A stretch of 64,000 nt of DNA. Source: Bacteroides sp. OM05-12. Its GTDB lineage: Bacteria; Bacteroidota; Bacteroidia; Bacteroidales; Bacteroidaceae. Of the stretch, positions 43,887 through 52,860 are shown piece by piece. The position numbers were made by a program, and so were the translations under genes. Under the pieces are notes generated by a model. That model was not told the DNA's origin, did no database searches, and saw nothing but the letters and a program-made list of their open reading frames with translations. The stretch is taken from positions 352,120-416,119 of the forward strand of contig NZ_QSUN01000002.1 of the NCBI RefSeq assembly GCF_003438995.1, written 5' to 3'. Each line of letters starts with the position of its first letter. The first letter of the stretch is position 1.

Positions 43887-44438
43887 ATGCACACACAAAA
43901 GTTCAGCCACATGCCGGGCGGTAAAGTCCTCGAAATCATTATAGCCATTTTGACTATAGTCTTATTTATTATCTTTTTGGTACTTCTATTTGCCAATGCA
44001 CTTAGTTTTATCTCCGTACTTATTTTGCTGGTATCGGTTATAAGTGTGATATGGTTTACCTACAAGTATTATAAACCGGCATTTACCGATGTTATATTTT
44101 CGGATGAAGGCATTATAAGTAAAACTCATTTTGAACAGGAAGAGTTACCGATAGATACCATAAAGGGAATTTGGTATTATAAAAACGGGAATCAGACATG
44201 CATTAAACCATATTCTGATAAGGATAAATTGAAAAACTGTATCATTATCATAGGAGACATTGACTACTTTACAAATGTTGAATATATCGGTTTAAACGGT
44301 TCTAGCGTGTTGCGTGATTCATTTAAGAGAGGATATACCACCTTAGTGTACAGGAAAAAGCTGGATGGAGTATTGAAAGAGTATGACTATAAGATACGGC
44401 ATAACGCGCTGCATAATAACATTGCCGGTACATACTGA
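43887..44438 (+). CDS. Small inner-membrane protein
   Basis: 183 aa. Two adjacent hydrophobic segments (residues about 15-55; IIIAILTIVLFIIFLVLLFA, then SVLILLVSVISVIWFTY) are followed by a soluble, PH-like beta domain (about 60-183). No family recognised. Placed 20 bp after the YD lipoprotein, probably in the same operon. It could be an immunity protein for a neighbouring surface protein, but nothing proves that. Confidence 0.65.
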   Translation: MHTQKFSHMPGGKVLEIIIAILTIVLFIIFLVLLFANALSFISVLILLVSVISVIWFTYKYYKPAFTDVIFSDEGIISKTHFEQEELPIDTIKGIWYYKNGNQTCIKPYSDKDKLKNCIIIIGDIDYFTNVEYIGLNGSSVLRDSFKRGYTTLVYRKKLDGVLKEYDYKIRHNALHNNIAGTY

Positions 44439-44539
44439 AAAATGAAGCGACGGGAAATTCACCCCTGACGGGGCTATGCTTTGTTTGGACATTTCCTAAA
44501 GTGGAGAGGGGAAAAATCAGTCACGGTTCTTCCTCCTTC

Positions 44540-44743
44540 TCACGGCTCTCCCAGAAACTCCACTACGGCTTCGTGCTGCAAGGGCGTCAACGCCCGTTGG
44601 TGCGTGTGATAGTGCAGCTCCTTGAGGCGGAGGGTGAGGTCGGAGTTCAGGACGATCCAGCGGCGCAGTTGACTTACCGCGCTACGAGAGGTGCTGTGAG
44701 GAAAATATTGTAGGGCGAGGTCGCTCAGATAGATTGCTTTCAT
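44540..44743 (-). CDS. DUF4248 protein
   Basis: 67 aa from ATG 44743; a longer frame to 44782 is less likely. It matches DUF4248: MKAIYLSDLALQYFPHSTSR, then a QLRRWI segment, and an end of RALTPLQHEAVVEFLGEP. These small proteins, thought to bind DNA, occur all over Bacteroides mobile and phage-like regions, often with HU and helicase genes as here. Confidence 0.75.
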   Translation of the reverse strand: MKAIYLSDLALQYFPHSTSRSAVSQLRRWIVLNSDLTLRLKELHYHTHQRALTPLQHEAVVEFLGEP

Positions 44744-44934
44744 AATTGTGTTATCGTTGTTTTTATACCTACAAAGATACAAAAAAATAATGAATGGAGA
44801 AAGGCGTACGGACGGCGGACAACGAACCGTTTCCGGGCTTTTGTTTTTGGCGGTTTACGGGACATATCGGTGTAAGTCTGCTTTTTTTCTGAAGAAATAT
44901 GCTCCTCCGCGACTCATAATTGGAAGTTTTACTA

Positions 44935-44942
44935 TACATTTG
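44935..44942 (+). promoter_or_regulatory. -7 box of the TPR-AraC gene
   Basis: TACATTTG fits the consensus and lies 25 bp upstream of ATG 44968. The -33 box is not clear. Confidence 0.5.
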
Positions 44943-44967
44943 CGTAGGTAAAACGGAATGAACTACT

Positions 44968-46692
44968 ATGAGGTATTTTTTTGCATGGTTTCTCCTGTTA
45001 TGGGTGACGACCAATCTTTCGGCACAGAATAAGGAAACCTATGATACGTTGTTGAATCAGGTGAAGAACCTCTCGTCCGGGCAAGTGATCGAACGGGGAG
45101 ACAACTACCTGAGAGAACGGCATACGGATACGGCAATCGTGCTCTACTCCATTGTCTATGGGCGTTTCCGTGAGGGCATGAGCGAGGAGGAGAAAGAAGA
45201 GTGTGCCACCGGATATCTGAAAGCCGGGGATGTGTACTACGAACAGGGCAGCTATACGAACGCTTTGGAAATGTATATCAACGGACTCAAAATCTGTGAA
45301 TCTTGCAAGAATAAACCCGATCTGATGCTCTTTTACAAGAACATCGGGAACATCTACTGCATCTTCGGCGATTATGAACGGGGAATCAATTATTATGAGA
45401 CCGGCTACGGTTTCCATGAGAAATACCCCAACCGGAAGGTGGAATGCGACCTGCTCTCGAACCTGACGGGTATGTGCAGCTTTATCAAGGAGACGGACAA
45501 GGCGAAAGAGTATTATAAGATGGCCGAGAAGCTGATGCAACCGGGCGATACGACTAAAATTTATATTTCATACTTTAACTGGGGACTCATTTTGGCGAGT
45601 GAGAACAAGTATGAGGAAGCGGTGCGTTATTTTTCCAAAGCCGCCGATTATACCCATCTGCCGGAATATCGCTGTTACGCCTACGAGCAACTTTATCAGA
45701 CGTACGGATTGCTGGGGCGTCAGGATTCCGTCCTGCATTATTTGGGGCTGTGCAACGAGCTTGCCCGGAAGAATGATTTCACGCAGCTTTATGTGCAGAC
45801 GTTGAAAGTCTACTCCGATTATTATAAGGATAAGGACGAACGGAAAACCCACTATTACAAGAGCAAATTCCTGTCTATCACGGACTCCATCTACAACGTC
45901 CGCGAGTTTTACCGTATCAGGAACATGCAGTTTCTCTATGAACTGGAAAAAACGAACCAAGAGATTACCGAGTTGCAAATAGCACGGAAGATAAAAGAGG
46001 AGAAAGTGCGTCAGCAACGCCGGGCTTTGTCGGGCATAGCAATCGGTCTGCTCCTGATCTCCGCCCTGCTGTTCGTGGTGTACCGGCAGAAGAAAAGCAT
46101 CCAGAACTCGTATCACAACCTTTTCCAGATGAACCAGAAGGTACTGCTCTCGGATGCGCAGAGGAAACTGCGTTGCAAAGAGTATGAACAGAAGATTGCT
46201 TCGTTGCAGTCGGAGTTGGGGCGTTATAAGGAGCGGCAGACGGAGATACTCTCCGAATCGGACAGAGATGGGTCGGACGGTAAATCCGCGAAGTATCAGA
46301 CCAGCAAACTGAATGACGAACAGAAGCAATCGCTGCTCCTGTCCATTCAGGAAGTGATGGAGCAGACGCTAGCTTTCTGCGAGGAAGACTTCTCACTGGA
46401 ACGCCTGGCGGAACTGGTGCACTCCAACTATAAATACGTCTCTCAGGTCATTAACGAGAACTGCGGGAAGAATTTCAGCGACTTTATCAACGAGTACCGT
46501 ATTCAGGAAGCGCGGGTGCGTCTGATGGATGCCGAGCACTACGGAAACTATACGATTCAGGCAATAGCGGAGAGCGTAGGCTATAAATCACAGTCCACTT
46601 TTATCCGCGCCTTTCGTAAGATAACGGGTATTCCTCCCTCCATTTACCAGAAAATGGCACGGGAAGAGGGTGTTTCTTTTTGCAATTCATGA
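44968..46692 (+). CDS. TPR sensor with transmembrane helix and AraC output domain
   Basis: 574 aa. Signal peptide (MRYFFAWFLLLWVTTNLSA), periplasmic TPR repeats (about 30-340; DVYYEQGSYTNALEMYINGL, then GNIYCIFGDYERGINYYETG), a helical stalk, one membrane helix (about 350-372; GIAIGLLLISALLFVVYR), a coiled coil and a cytoplasmic AraC domain (about 470-574; LERLAELVHSNYKYVSQVIN and IAESVGYKSQSTFIRAFRK). It is a one-component sensor that couples an outside signal to DNA binding. The next gene (102 bp on, with its own promoter) is a likely target. Confidence 0.85.
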   Translation: MRYFFAWFLLLWVTTNLSAQNKETYDTLLNQVKNLSSGQVIERGDNYLRERHTDTAIVLYSIVYGRFREGMSEEEKEECATGYLKAGDVYYEQGSYTNALEMYINGLKICESCKNKPDLMLFYKNIGNIYCIFGDYERGINYYETGYGFHEKYPNRKVECDLLSNLTGMCSFIKETDKAKEYYKMAEKLMQPGDTTKIYISYFNWGLILASENKYEEAVRYFSKAADYTHLPEYRCYAYEQLYQTYGLLGRQDSVLHYLGLCNELARKNDFTQLYVQTLKVYSDYYKDKDERKTHYYKSKFLSITDSIYNVREFYRIRNMQFLYELEKTNQEITELQIARKIKEEKVRQQRRALSGIAIGLLLISALLFVVYRQKKSIQNSYHNLFQMNQKVLLSDAQRKLRCKEYEQKIASLQSELGRYKERQTEILSESDRDGSDGKSAKYQTSKLNDEQKQSLLLSIQEVMEQTLAFCEEDFSLERLAELVHSNYKYVSQVINENCGKNFSDFINEYRIQEARVRLMDAEHYGNYTIQAIAESVGYKSQSTFIRAFRKITGIPPSIYQKMAREEGVSFCNS

Positions 46693-46708
46693 ATTGAAAA
46701 AAGACGGA

Positions 46709-46740
46709 TTTGGAGAATGAAATAATAATCTCTACGTTTG
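46709..46740 (+). promoter_or_regulatory. Promoter of the T9SS YD protein
   Basis: TTTG (46709-46712), 20 bp, TACGTTTG (46733-46740). An excellent match in both boxes and spacing, 54 bp before ATG 46794. Confidence 0.7.
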
Positions 46741-46793
46741 CCCTATGCATTGCTAGCAAATTATTTCATTCAAAAAATTAAAAACTTGAGCTT

Positions 46794-48749
46794 ATGAAAA
46801 GAATAGCTTTACTTTTTAGCGTATGTCTGGCAGTATCTGTATGGGCAGGAAATGGAAACACAGTAAATCCGTTTGGGAATAACCTGAAGTCGGAACCTCT
46901 GAAACTGAAAATGAAAATCCAGCAACCCGCAGAACGGGTGGGTATAAACCGGCAAGAGCGTTCGGCTGCCGATGTGAAAGCCAAAATGGTTTCCGAATCT
47001 CAACAGACCCTCAAGGAAGGCTTGCAACTGGGTAGTTGGCTGGACGAGGCAGGCTTGCGTGCATTGGCAAAAGAATCTACGAAACAGCGTTTGGACAGCA
47101 TAGTGGCCGTAGTAAACTCAACGAACGAAAACTTTAGCCGTCAGTGCTTTACCTATGACGAGCGGAATTTGCCAAAGCTCCGTACCAATTACGTATGGGA
47201 TTATGCTACAAAAAAGTGGATAAGTGCCGAAGAATACGGTTACGAGTGGGATGAAGACAGTTATTGTCTCAGTCAGTGGGGTATAAATACGATGTACAAC
47301 GACGGAGGTCAGAAGTATGAATTTACTTATAATGACCGTAAACTGGGTATATCTCAAGTTATCTCCAATTATGTATCCGGCAAGTGGATTCCTTCCGAAA
47401 AAGGTATTTATACGTATGATGACCGTGGAAATATCATAGAAGAAATGCTTTACCGGTATGATGAGGACAACTCCGAGTGGGTTTACGCAAATCATAATAA
47501 AGTGAGTTATGATGCGAAAGGCCGGCAAACAAGTTGGGAAGGTTATACATGGGACGGTACAGACTGGACACCTACAGGTGAAAAGCAAGAATATGGATAT
47601 GACGATAATGGAAATCAACTTTATTGGAGCTTCTCCATCTGGCAGCCGGAAACAAAAACTTGGTTGAACCATCACCGGGTGGAACAAACATTCGAGAATA
47701 ACCTGATTACGGTTCAGGAAGAGAAGTTCTGGAACAAGACGCTACAATCTTGGGTAGGCGTGGAAGAATATAACGGAGCAGTGCTCTACAACGGGAAAAC
47801 GGACTTCCGGTATGATGATCAAAACCGCGAAATCTATGAAGTGGCTTACACGGCAAAAACATTGGAGGGCTACAAAAAGGCGGTGGATATGGAATTTGTT
47901 TATACACCACTGGATAATGGCGGTACGAAACTTTTCCGCAAGACTTACTTCTATACAGATGATACGAACAAGGAGTTGAAGGGAGAGCTTACCAAAGAAT
48001 TTGATGCGAACGGACAGATTACTTACGCTTTCGAGCGTCAGGATAATCCGGATGTAGGTGCATGGGTAAACTGTTACGAGGAAAAATACGAATACAATGA
48101 AGCTGGCAACCTGAAAGGCTCCAGATATTGGATATACGAGTACACCGTTGAAAATAAGAAGCTGGCTGAAGTAAGTGAAGAATATATTTATGATAATAAC
48201 CAGAATATCGTTGACTCCTATTACCAGACCGGACAGGGAACGTCAGAAGATGATTGGGTGAATGTCAGTCGTTTTACCTACAAATTCGAGCAGGATACGG
48301 TTCGCGTGGAAAAACTTGCCTATCGATGGGATGGAGAGGCTTTCATTCCTAACTGGGGAGATGGTTGCAGCTTCGATTATACCGTGCCTGCTGAGAATAT
48401 AATCATGTGGATTGGCGACAGACCATACCATAAGATTACAGAGACACGCAGCTACGTGGCAGACGGTACGGAATGGGATTACTGGAAGTTTGTATATCAC
48501 TATTCGGATGCCGGTACAGGCTTAGAAAAGAATACAGTGGACGGTTCTGTTTCCGTTTATCCGAATCCCGTGGCAGATGTGCTTTATATCCGTGCGGAAG
48601 GAGATGTGGAAGTGGCTGTTTACAGCGTAGAGGGAGCACGTCTGCTGATGACACAGGAAAAGCAAGTGAACATGTCGTCTTTCCATCCGGGAGTCTATAT
48701 CGTGGATGTGAACGGTGTCAGAACGAAAGTTGCAGTAGTTGGGAATTGA
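46794..48749 (+). CDS. Secreted YD-repeat-like protein with T9SS sorting tail
   Basis: 651 aa. Signal peptide MKRIALLFSVCLAVSVWA. Many beta-hairpin repeats of YD/RHS type (residues 105-560): YTYDDRGNIIEEMLYRYDED, YGYDDNGNQLYWSF, FDANGQITYAFERQD. It ends in a type A T9SS sorting domain (about 575-651; VSVYPNPVADVLYIRAEGDV, then FHPGVYIVDVNG). Surface exposure is likely only if the strain has T9SS. It lies downstream of the TPR-AraC sensor with its own strong promoter. Function unknown; adhesion is a guess. Confidence 0.8.
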   Translation: MKRIALLFSVCLAVSVWAGNGNTVNPFGNNLKSEPLKLKMKIQQPAERVGINRQERSAADVKAKMVSESQQTLKEGLQLGSWLDEAGLRALAKESTKQRLDSIVAVVNSTNENFSRQCFTYDERNLPKLRTNYVWDYATKKWISAEEYGYEWDEDSYCLSQWGINTMYNDGGQKYEFTYNDRKLGISQVISNYVSGKWIPSEKGIYTYDDRGNIIEEMLYRYDEDNSEWVYANHNKVSYDAKGRQTSWEGYTWDGTDWTPTGEKQEYGYDDNGNQLYWSFSIWQPETKTWLNHHRVEQTFENNLITVQEEKFWNKTLQSWVGVEEYNGAVLYNGKTDFRYDDQNREIYEVAYTAKTLEGYKKAVDMEFVYTPLDNGGTKLFRKTYFYTDDTNKELKGELTKEFDANGQITYAFERQDNPDVGAWVNCYEEKYEYNEAGNLKGSRYWIYEYTVENKKLAEVSEEYIYDNNQNIVDSYYQTGQGTSEDDWVNVSRFTYKFEQDTVRVEKLAYRWDGEAFIPNWGDGCSFDYTVPAENIIMWIGDRPYHKITETRSYVADGTEWDYWKFVYHYSDAGTGLEKNTVDGSVSVYPNPVADVLYIRAEGDVEVAVYSVEGARLLMTQEKQVNMSSFHPGVYIVDVNGVRTKVAVVGN

Positions 48750-48849
48750 GTGGAGTAGGTACTTTGAGTACGTATTGATATAGGGAATGCGGGTGAATAA
48801 GGGTCATGGAATCCATATTGACCCGCATCTGTGTTAAGTCATTTGATGT

Positions 48850-48959
48850 AAGAACAAGGTTCGCTGATAACGCGGATTGAACTGATTAAAACGGATTAAT
48901 AATTTAAGAATCCGTCTTCATCCGCCCAATCAGCGTTATCCGCGAACCTTGTTCTTGCT
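48850..48959. repeat. Dyad repeat, single copy
   Basis: CAAGGTTCGCTGATAACGC, then the complementary right arm GCGTTATCCGCGAACCTTG. This copy has very well paired outer arms (19 bp). Confidence 0.85.
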
Positions 48960-49004
48960 AATTCCTCTGCGTTAATTGACTGAAAGTATATGTGTACTTT
49001 TTTA

Positions 49005-49085
49005 AGGCACGGATTACGCAGATTACGCGGAAAAATATAGATTCTCTTCTTTTCCGTGTAATCCGCGTAATTCGTGCCTAAAGTA
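49005..49085. repeat. CGCGTAATC palindrome, third full copy
   Basis: AAGGCACGGATTACGCAGATT with its complement ending GTAATTCGTGCCTAAAG. Same family as 36532-36607 and 36788-36866. Confidence 0.8.
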
Positions 49086-49197
49086 TCTTTATGTATAACC
49101 TTTGCTTTTGCGCACGCCTCTATATAAACAAAGGAGAAGCCTTAGCTCCCCCTTTAATTTTCAACTATTAATTTTTCATTGAGTAACGTTCAACTTA

Positions 49198-49250
49198 AAG
49201 AACTCCTCCGTCGCTGCGCGACACCTCCTCTATAAACAGAGGAGGAGTTT
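49198..49250. repeat. CTCCTCC hairpin element, inverted copy
   Basis: AACTCCTCCGTCGCTGCGCGACACC followed by CTCCTCTATAAACAGAGGAG, the complement of copy 1. The gap 48750-49304 holds only these three repeats. Confidence 0.8.
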
Positions 49251-49304
49251 GGGGCGTCATATTTTCAATTTTCCATTGAACAACTCTCTATCTAATAAAG
49301 CTTT

Positions 49305-49772
49305 TTATTCCGTAGGCTTCACCTCCGGCGAATCTTTTTCCTCACGGAGTTTCTTTTCCGCTTCCCGTCTGGCTTTTACAGTGACGGTCTTCTCAAACGT
49401 CAGATGCTTCGAGCTGGTGACCTCGTTGAGCATTACTCCGGGACGGAAACGGATGTGTGCCTTGTTGATATTCTGGGCGGTGAAATCCTTCTCATTGTCG
49501 GTCGGCGTTTTGGTAGACACGGCGAGTTGGAACGTTCCGAAATCACCCAGCGACACGATGTCACCGTCAGCCAAATGCTTTTGCGTGATCTTTATCAAGC
49601 CACGCAACACGTTGAGCACATCGCCTTCGGTCAGTGATGACGAGTAAGCTATCTCGTCGGCGATATAATTGATATCCACCGTGCTGCGGGCTTGCGCCAA
49701 GGCATAGTAACGTGGACTTTCATCCCGCTTTTGCGGGTTTTTCATAGGTACTGCACTAAATTTTACACTCAT
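49305..49772 (-). CDS. HU-family DNA-binding protein, Bacteroides type
   Basis: 155 aa. The HU core spans residues 15-120 (YALAQARSTVDINYIADEIA, SLGDFGTFQLAV, AHIRFRPGVML). A charged tail (about 125-155, ARREAEKKLREEKDS) is longer than in classic HU (about 90 aa), as usual in the Bacteroides HU-HIG group. Such proteins bend and coat DNA. This type clusters with DUF4248 and phage-like genes in Bacteroides. Transcribed away from the tail module. Confidence 0.85.
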   Translation of the reverse strand: MSVKFSAVPMKNPQKRDESPRYYALAQARSTVDINYIADEIAYSSSLTEGDVLNVLRGLIKITQKHLADGDIVSLGDFGTFQLAVSTKTPTDNEKDFTAQNINKAHIRFRPGVMLNEVTSSKHLTFEKTVTVKARREAEKKLREEKDSPEVKPTE

Positions 49773-50003
49773 AATCTTTTAAAGTTTTGTGGAGAGGCAG
49801 GGAGCTCGATCCCCGTTTTTCGGTAGCCGGCTTCCCGTCCGCCTCTCCTGATTCATAAATTGTTTTTATCCGTTTGTCTCATTCGCGATTTTGACAATGC
49901 AAAGATGCGGGTTCCTCCGTCAGTGCAGTGGTAATACCCGACAATCACGCCTATTTATGCAAAAACATACCGATAACATAACCTTTTAATAAACAGAAAC
50001 ATC

Positions 50004-50165
50004 ATGAGTATGAAGTCGAACAAAGAACTGTGGGCCACCGCCATGCGCGCTGCCCTGCGTGTGGAGTTTATCACCAACATAAAAGAACTCTCCCTGTATG
50101 CCAAATCATTGTATCAGGCGATGCTGTGGGCGAAAGAACATGGGGAATCAAGAACAGGCAAATAG
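50004..50165 (+). CDS. Small protein, unknown
   Basis: 53 aa, ATG 50004 to TAG 50165. Helical: MSMKSNKELWATAMRAALRV, then IKELSLYAKSLYQAML. A second ATG two codons later is possible. It lies just before another small gene and the tail module; no family recognised. Confidence 0.45.
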   Translation: MSMKSNKELWATAMRAALRVEFITNIKELSLYAKSLYQAMLWAKEHGESRTGK

Positions 50166-50232
50166 AGACAGGTGATAAACAATAATAGGAGAGAACCGAT
50201 ATTAATTAACTAAAAATAGAAAGGAATAAGTT

Positions 50233-50454
50233 ATGAGCAGCGTAGAACAACATCGTATCGATAGGATTAATAAGATTCTGGAACGTTTGGATGCCATCCC
50301 GGAAGAATTGGACGAGATCCATGTACAAATATTTGCCGGGAATATGAACCGTACTACTTTTGTGAAGTTAGTGGACAGACGACAGGCACTTTATGTAGAA
50401 TTGGAAAATAAGAAGCGGGAATTACAAGAGGTGTATAAGATAATTAATAATTAA
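50233..50454 (+). CDS. Small coiled-coil protein, unknown
   Basis: 73 aa, strongly helical with heptad-like Leu/Ile spacing (INKILERLDAIPEELDEIHV, then ELENKKRELQEVYKII). It ends before a bidirectional terminator. It could be a small tail- or replication-associated protein; not recognised. Confidence 0.55.
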   Translation: MSSVEQHRIDRINKILERLDAIPEELDEIHVQIFAGNMNRTTFVKLVDRRQALYVELENKKRELQEVYKIINN

Positions 50455-50497
50455 GAATGAAGAATTAAGGATGGAGAACAGACTGATTCAGTATGAG

Positions 50498-50520
50498 AAA
50501 AGGGGCTTAACACCCCTTTT
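50498..50520. terminator. Bidirectional terminator
   Basis: AAAAGGGG-CTTAACA-CCCCTTTT, a perfect 8-bp stem with T-tracts on both strands, between convergent genes ending at 50454 and 50558. Confidence 0.8.
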
Positions 50521-50557
50521 TACCCATCAAGCGAAGCTGTTCAAGACTTCTTCTCTA

Positions 50558-50995
50558 TCATTCTACCGTAAGTAATTGATAGGTGTCTGTGTTGTCCATG
50601 AAGCCTTCTGCGGAGAAAGTGGCAATGGAAGCAGTTCGTCGCATATTGTGCGGAGCGTTCCTGTCAATGCGCATTGATAACAGCGCCGTATATACACGTC
50701 CGGATAGCTCGAACGCGTTTAGGATTTGCTCTGTGGATGTATCTTCCGAAGTATCTTCGGTAGGAGCAGTAAGGATATGCAGTTTCAGAGTGAGCAGTGC
50801 TTCCTGGCTACCTCCTCCTAATGTTTTCCAGACACTTTCTCCACATTCCATTAACACGGCAGGCATAGCGACGGACGGTGTGCCTGTTTCCGAATTACCG
50901 CTCCAAAGTCCGGTCGTTTTGAATAGAGGTGCACCGTTTTCATCTGTCAGTGATTTCAGACAGGTCAGGATGTCCTGATAGAGTTTCTTTCTCAT
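50558..50995 (-). CDS. Possible tail terminator/completion protein
   Basis: 145 aa. An N-terminal helix (KLYQDILTCLKSL), a MPAVLMECG strand, then LTLKLHILT and a C-terminal beta part (SIATFSAEGFMDNTDTYQLL). This alpha/beta pattern resembles small tail terminator proteins of siphophages, but similarity is by pattern only. It is transcribed opposite to the tail-tube gene, 277 bp away, which is unusual for a tail operon. The gap 50996-51272 shows no motif I can name. Confidence 0.45.
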   Translation of the reverse strand: MRKKLYQDILTCLKSLTDENGAPLFKTTGLWSGNSETGTPSVAMPAVLMECGESVWKTLGGGSQEALLTLKLHILTAPTEDTSEDTSTEQILNAFELSGRVYTALLSMRIDRNAPHNMRRTASIATFSAEGFMDNTDTYQLLTVE

Positions 50996-51272
50996 ATTTC
51001 TTCTTTTTTAAATGAATAAATGTTTTCTACCCTCAAAAGTGCGATTAAAGATGCGGGCAGGCAAGAAAGCATGGAATAGTTGCAAGGATGCGTATAACAG
51101 TTACATACTCCTGTGCAACGGCTGCAACTTTGGCGACGGAAGTATTTTTATCGTCGTATGTTTGCAACGAATCAAAAACGAAACAAAAAACTTCCTGTGG
51201 ACATGATCCGAATATATGCCATGAAGATGGTGGACGCAGGGATATTATTAACTTTTAAATACTTTATAAATT

Positions 51273-51767
51273 ATGGCAGAAGATGTAAAAAAGAACAGTT
51301 TCATCTATGGACTTGATGAGTTTAAGTTTAATGATGTTGCGTTAGGTTACATTAGTGAAGATGGTTTGGAATGGGCTGGCGATAAACCGGAGAAGGTGAA
51401 AATCAATGCTGCTCAGGTGCAAAGCGGTCCGGTAAAAGTAATCACCAAAGGATTGGGCACAAACACCATTACTTTCAAGTTGATTGAGCTTGACGGAAAA
51501 AATTGTGAAGGCGTATTGGGTGGAACGTATAAAAATGGGGAATATACACCTCCCAGCTCTGTTGAGGACAAGGTAGGAAAGGTAGAGATTGAATGTACCA
51601 GCGGTCATGTTATTACAATTCCTAATGCTAACCTGTCTGCAAAACCGGCGGGCAAAATCAGCGGAGGTGAGCTGTTCAGCATTGATTGTGAAGTAGAAAT
51701 TCTTGCTACTGAGAATGTTGCTCCTTACACAATTACTTATCCGGAAACAGGAGTAGAAGGAGCTTAA
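51273..51767 (+). CDS. Tail tube-like (major tail) protein
   Basis: 164 aa, beta-rich, with a charged start (MAEDVKKNSFIYGLDEFKFN), FNDVALGYISEDGLEW, VKVITKGLGTNTITFKLIEL and a closing strand FSIDCEVEILAT. Size, composition and position directly before a chaperone pair and the tape-measure gene fit a siphophage tail-tube subunit, which stacks as hexameric rings. No sheath gene follows, so a non-contractile tail is likely. Family call by context and fold pattern. Confidence 0.6.
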   Translation: MAEDVKKNSFIYGLDEFKFNDVALGYISEDGLEWAGDKPEKVKINAAQVQSGPVKVITKGLGTNTITFKLIELDGKNCEGVLGGTYKNGEYTPPSSVEDKVGKVEIECTSGHVITIPNANLSAKPAGKISGGELFSIDCEVEILATENVAPYTITYPETGVEGA

Positions 51768-51777
51768 TCTTTAAGTA

Positions 51778-52257
51778 ATGGAAAAGACTACGGAATTAAA
51801 GGCTTCCGGGTTGTTGTTAGATCTGGGTGTGGCGGTACCTATCCGCCCACTCGGATTTTTTCATAAACGGAGGAAGCCCCACCGCATCGTTATGCGGACA
51901 CCTTCTACCGGGGATCTTTTACGGATAGGCAGGCTCTATTTGCAAACCGGTGTACGAATGGAAGACATAAAGGAGTATGATTTTGAAGCTAACATGGAAT
52001 TCATGGTATTGCACGCTAAAGCGGTGAGTCGTATGGTAGCTTATGCCATGGCGGGCGGTAAGGTGAAAGGATGGTTGCTTAACCGTCTCTTGGCATGGTG
52101 GCTGCGTTGGCGTGTGCATCCGCTGTTTTTACAGGAAGCATGGTTTCAGATGATCAATATGCTGGATTTAAGCCCTTTCAAGATTATTATCAGCTCGGCA
52201 CAACAGATGAATCTGATGAAACCGAAGCTGAGCCGTCAAAACAGGAAAAGGAGTTAA
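51778..52257 (+). CDS. Tail assembly chaperone, short form (G-like)
   Basis: 159 aa, starting 10 bp after the tail-tube gene. Mostly helical (TPSTGDLLRIGRLYLQTG, then FMVLHAKAVSRMVAYAMAGG, then LLNRLLAWWLRWRVHPLFL). Genes in this position in siphophages encode the G chaperone, which coats the tape measure during tail assembly. A canonical slippery heptamer at 52173-52179 and a second open frame (-1) to 52493 predict a longer GT-like product as well. Confidence 0.65.
   Translation: MEKTTELKASGLLLDLGVAVPIRPLGFFHKRRKPHRIVMRTPSTGDLLRIGRLYLQTGVRMEDIKEYDFEANMEFMVLHAKAVSRMVAYAMAGGKVKGWLLNRLLAWWLRWRVHPLFLQEAWFQMINMLDLSPFKIIISSAQQMNLMKPKLSRQNRKRS
52173..52233 (+). promoter_or_regulatory. -1 ribosomal frameshift signal
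   Basis: C CCT TTC (52173-52179) is an X XXY YYZ heptamer in register with the short chaperone frame. Thirteen nt downstream, GCTCGGC (52193-52199) can pair with GCTGAGC (52227-52233) over 7 bp including one G-U pair. Both frames are open across the site (overlap 52095-52257). Confidence 0.65.
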
Positions 52258-52493
52258 CGGGCCACATGGAGGGCTCCCATAGCCTTTTCGGGCTGATCTG
52301 GCAGATAGCCGGTACTACGGGATGGACAGTACAACACATTTTATGGAACGTTTCTTACCCTTTACTTCTGCTCATGGCGGCGGATGCGCCCAAGTATGTG
52401 AAAAGCACGAAGAAAGATGGCAAGCGTAGAGGCAACAGAGGTTCTGCCCTCAAGTTGTTTCAAACTATACTGAAGGAAAAAGACAAAGAATAA
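52179..52493 (+). CDS. Tail assembly chaperone, -1 frame extension (T-like)
   Basis: After slippage translation would continue QDYYQLGTTDESDETEAEPS and reach the stop at 52491-52493, giving a fused product of about 238 aa. The extension has an acidic linker, then a helical part (LFGLIWQIAGTTGWTVQHIL) and a Lys-rich end. In lambda the GT fusion bridges tape measure and tail tube. The frame has no good start of its own before the shift site, and its composition matches the flanking genes. Confidence 0.65.
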   Translation, partial: QDYYQLGTTDESDETEAEPSKQEKELTGHMEGSHSLFGLIWQIAGTTGWTVQHILWNVSYPLLLLMAADAPKYVKSTKKDGKRRGNRGSALKLFQTILKEKDKE

Positions 52494-52644
52494 TTTGGAC
52501 TTGTTGTTACTCAAGGAGACTAAGAGCAACGAAGAAGTTGTTTTAATTAATAATCGGCAATGAATGATTAATAATTAAGACGGCTTCTTTGTTGCTTGTC
52601 GGTTACCGGGAGTGATAGAAATACTATTAAAACAAATAAGGATT

Positions 52645-52860
52645 ATGGTACAGAGAGGATGCAGTTATGCGAAACGAGTGAAAGAAGTCAATGAAATATA
52701 TGACAAGTATGCCCGTATGGGACTTAGCAACCGCGCTATCTGGCGCAGACATATCTGGCCGGTCTACGGCATTTCCGAGAAAACATTTTATAATTACATC
52801 AATGCTTCCGCTGAAGCACGGATAGAACGAAAATTGAGACAACTGGAGATGGGACTGTGA
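52645..52860 (+). CDS. Small helix-turn-helix-like protein
   Basis: 71 aa from ATG 52645 (AAGG nearby upstream); a GTG at 52612 is possible. Helical and basic: KRVKEVNEIYDKYARMGLSN, then RAIWRRHIWPVYGISEKTFY, resembling a small DNA-binding fold that senses recurring host proteins in Bacteroides elements. Its stop lies inside a terminator-like hairpin. Role in the tail module unknown. Confidence 0.5.
   Translation: MVQRGCSYAKRVKEVNEIYDKYARMGLSNRAIWRRHIWPVYGISEKTFYNYINASAEARIERKLRQLEMGL

Noticed and set aside
50583..50978. 131-codon plus-strand frame opposite the possible tail terminator gene
   Set aside because: Ser/Val-rich antisense composition; the minus-strand frame has a more natural protein pattern and faces a good terminator.
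51012..51206. 64-codon frame before the tail-tube gene
   Set aside because: Unusual composition, no ribosome-binding site and no domain; treated as leader DNA.
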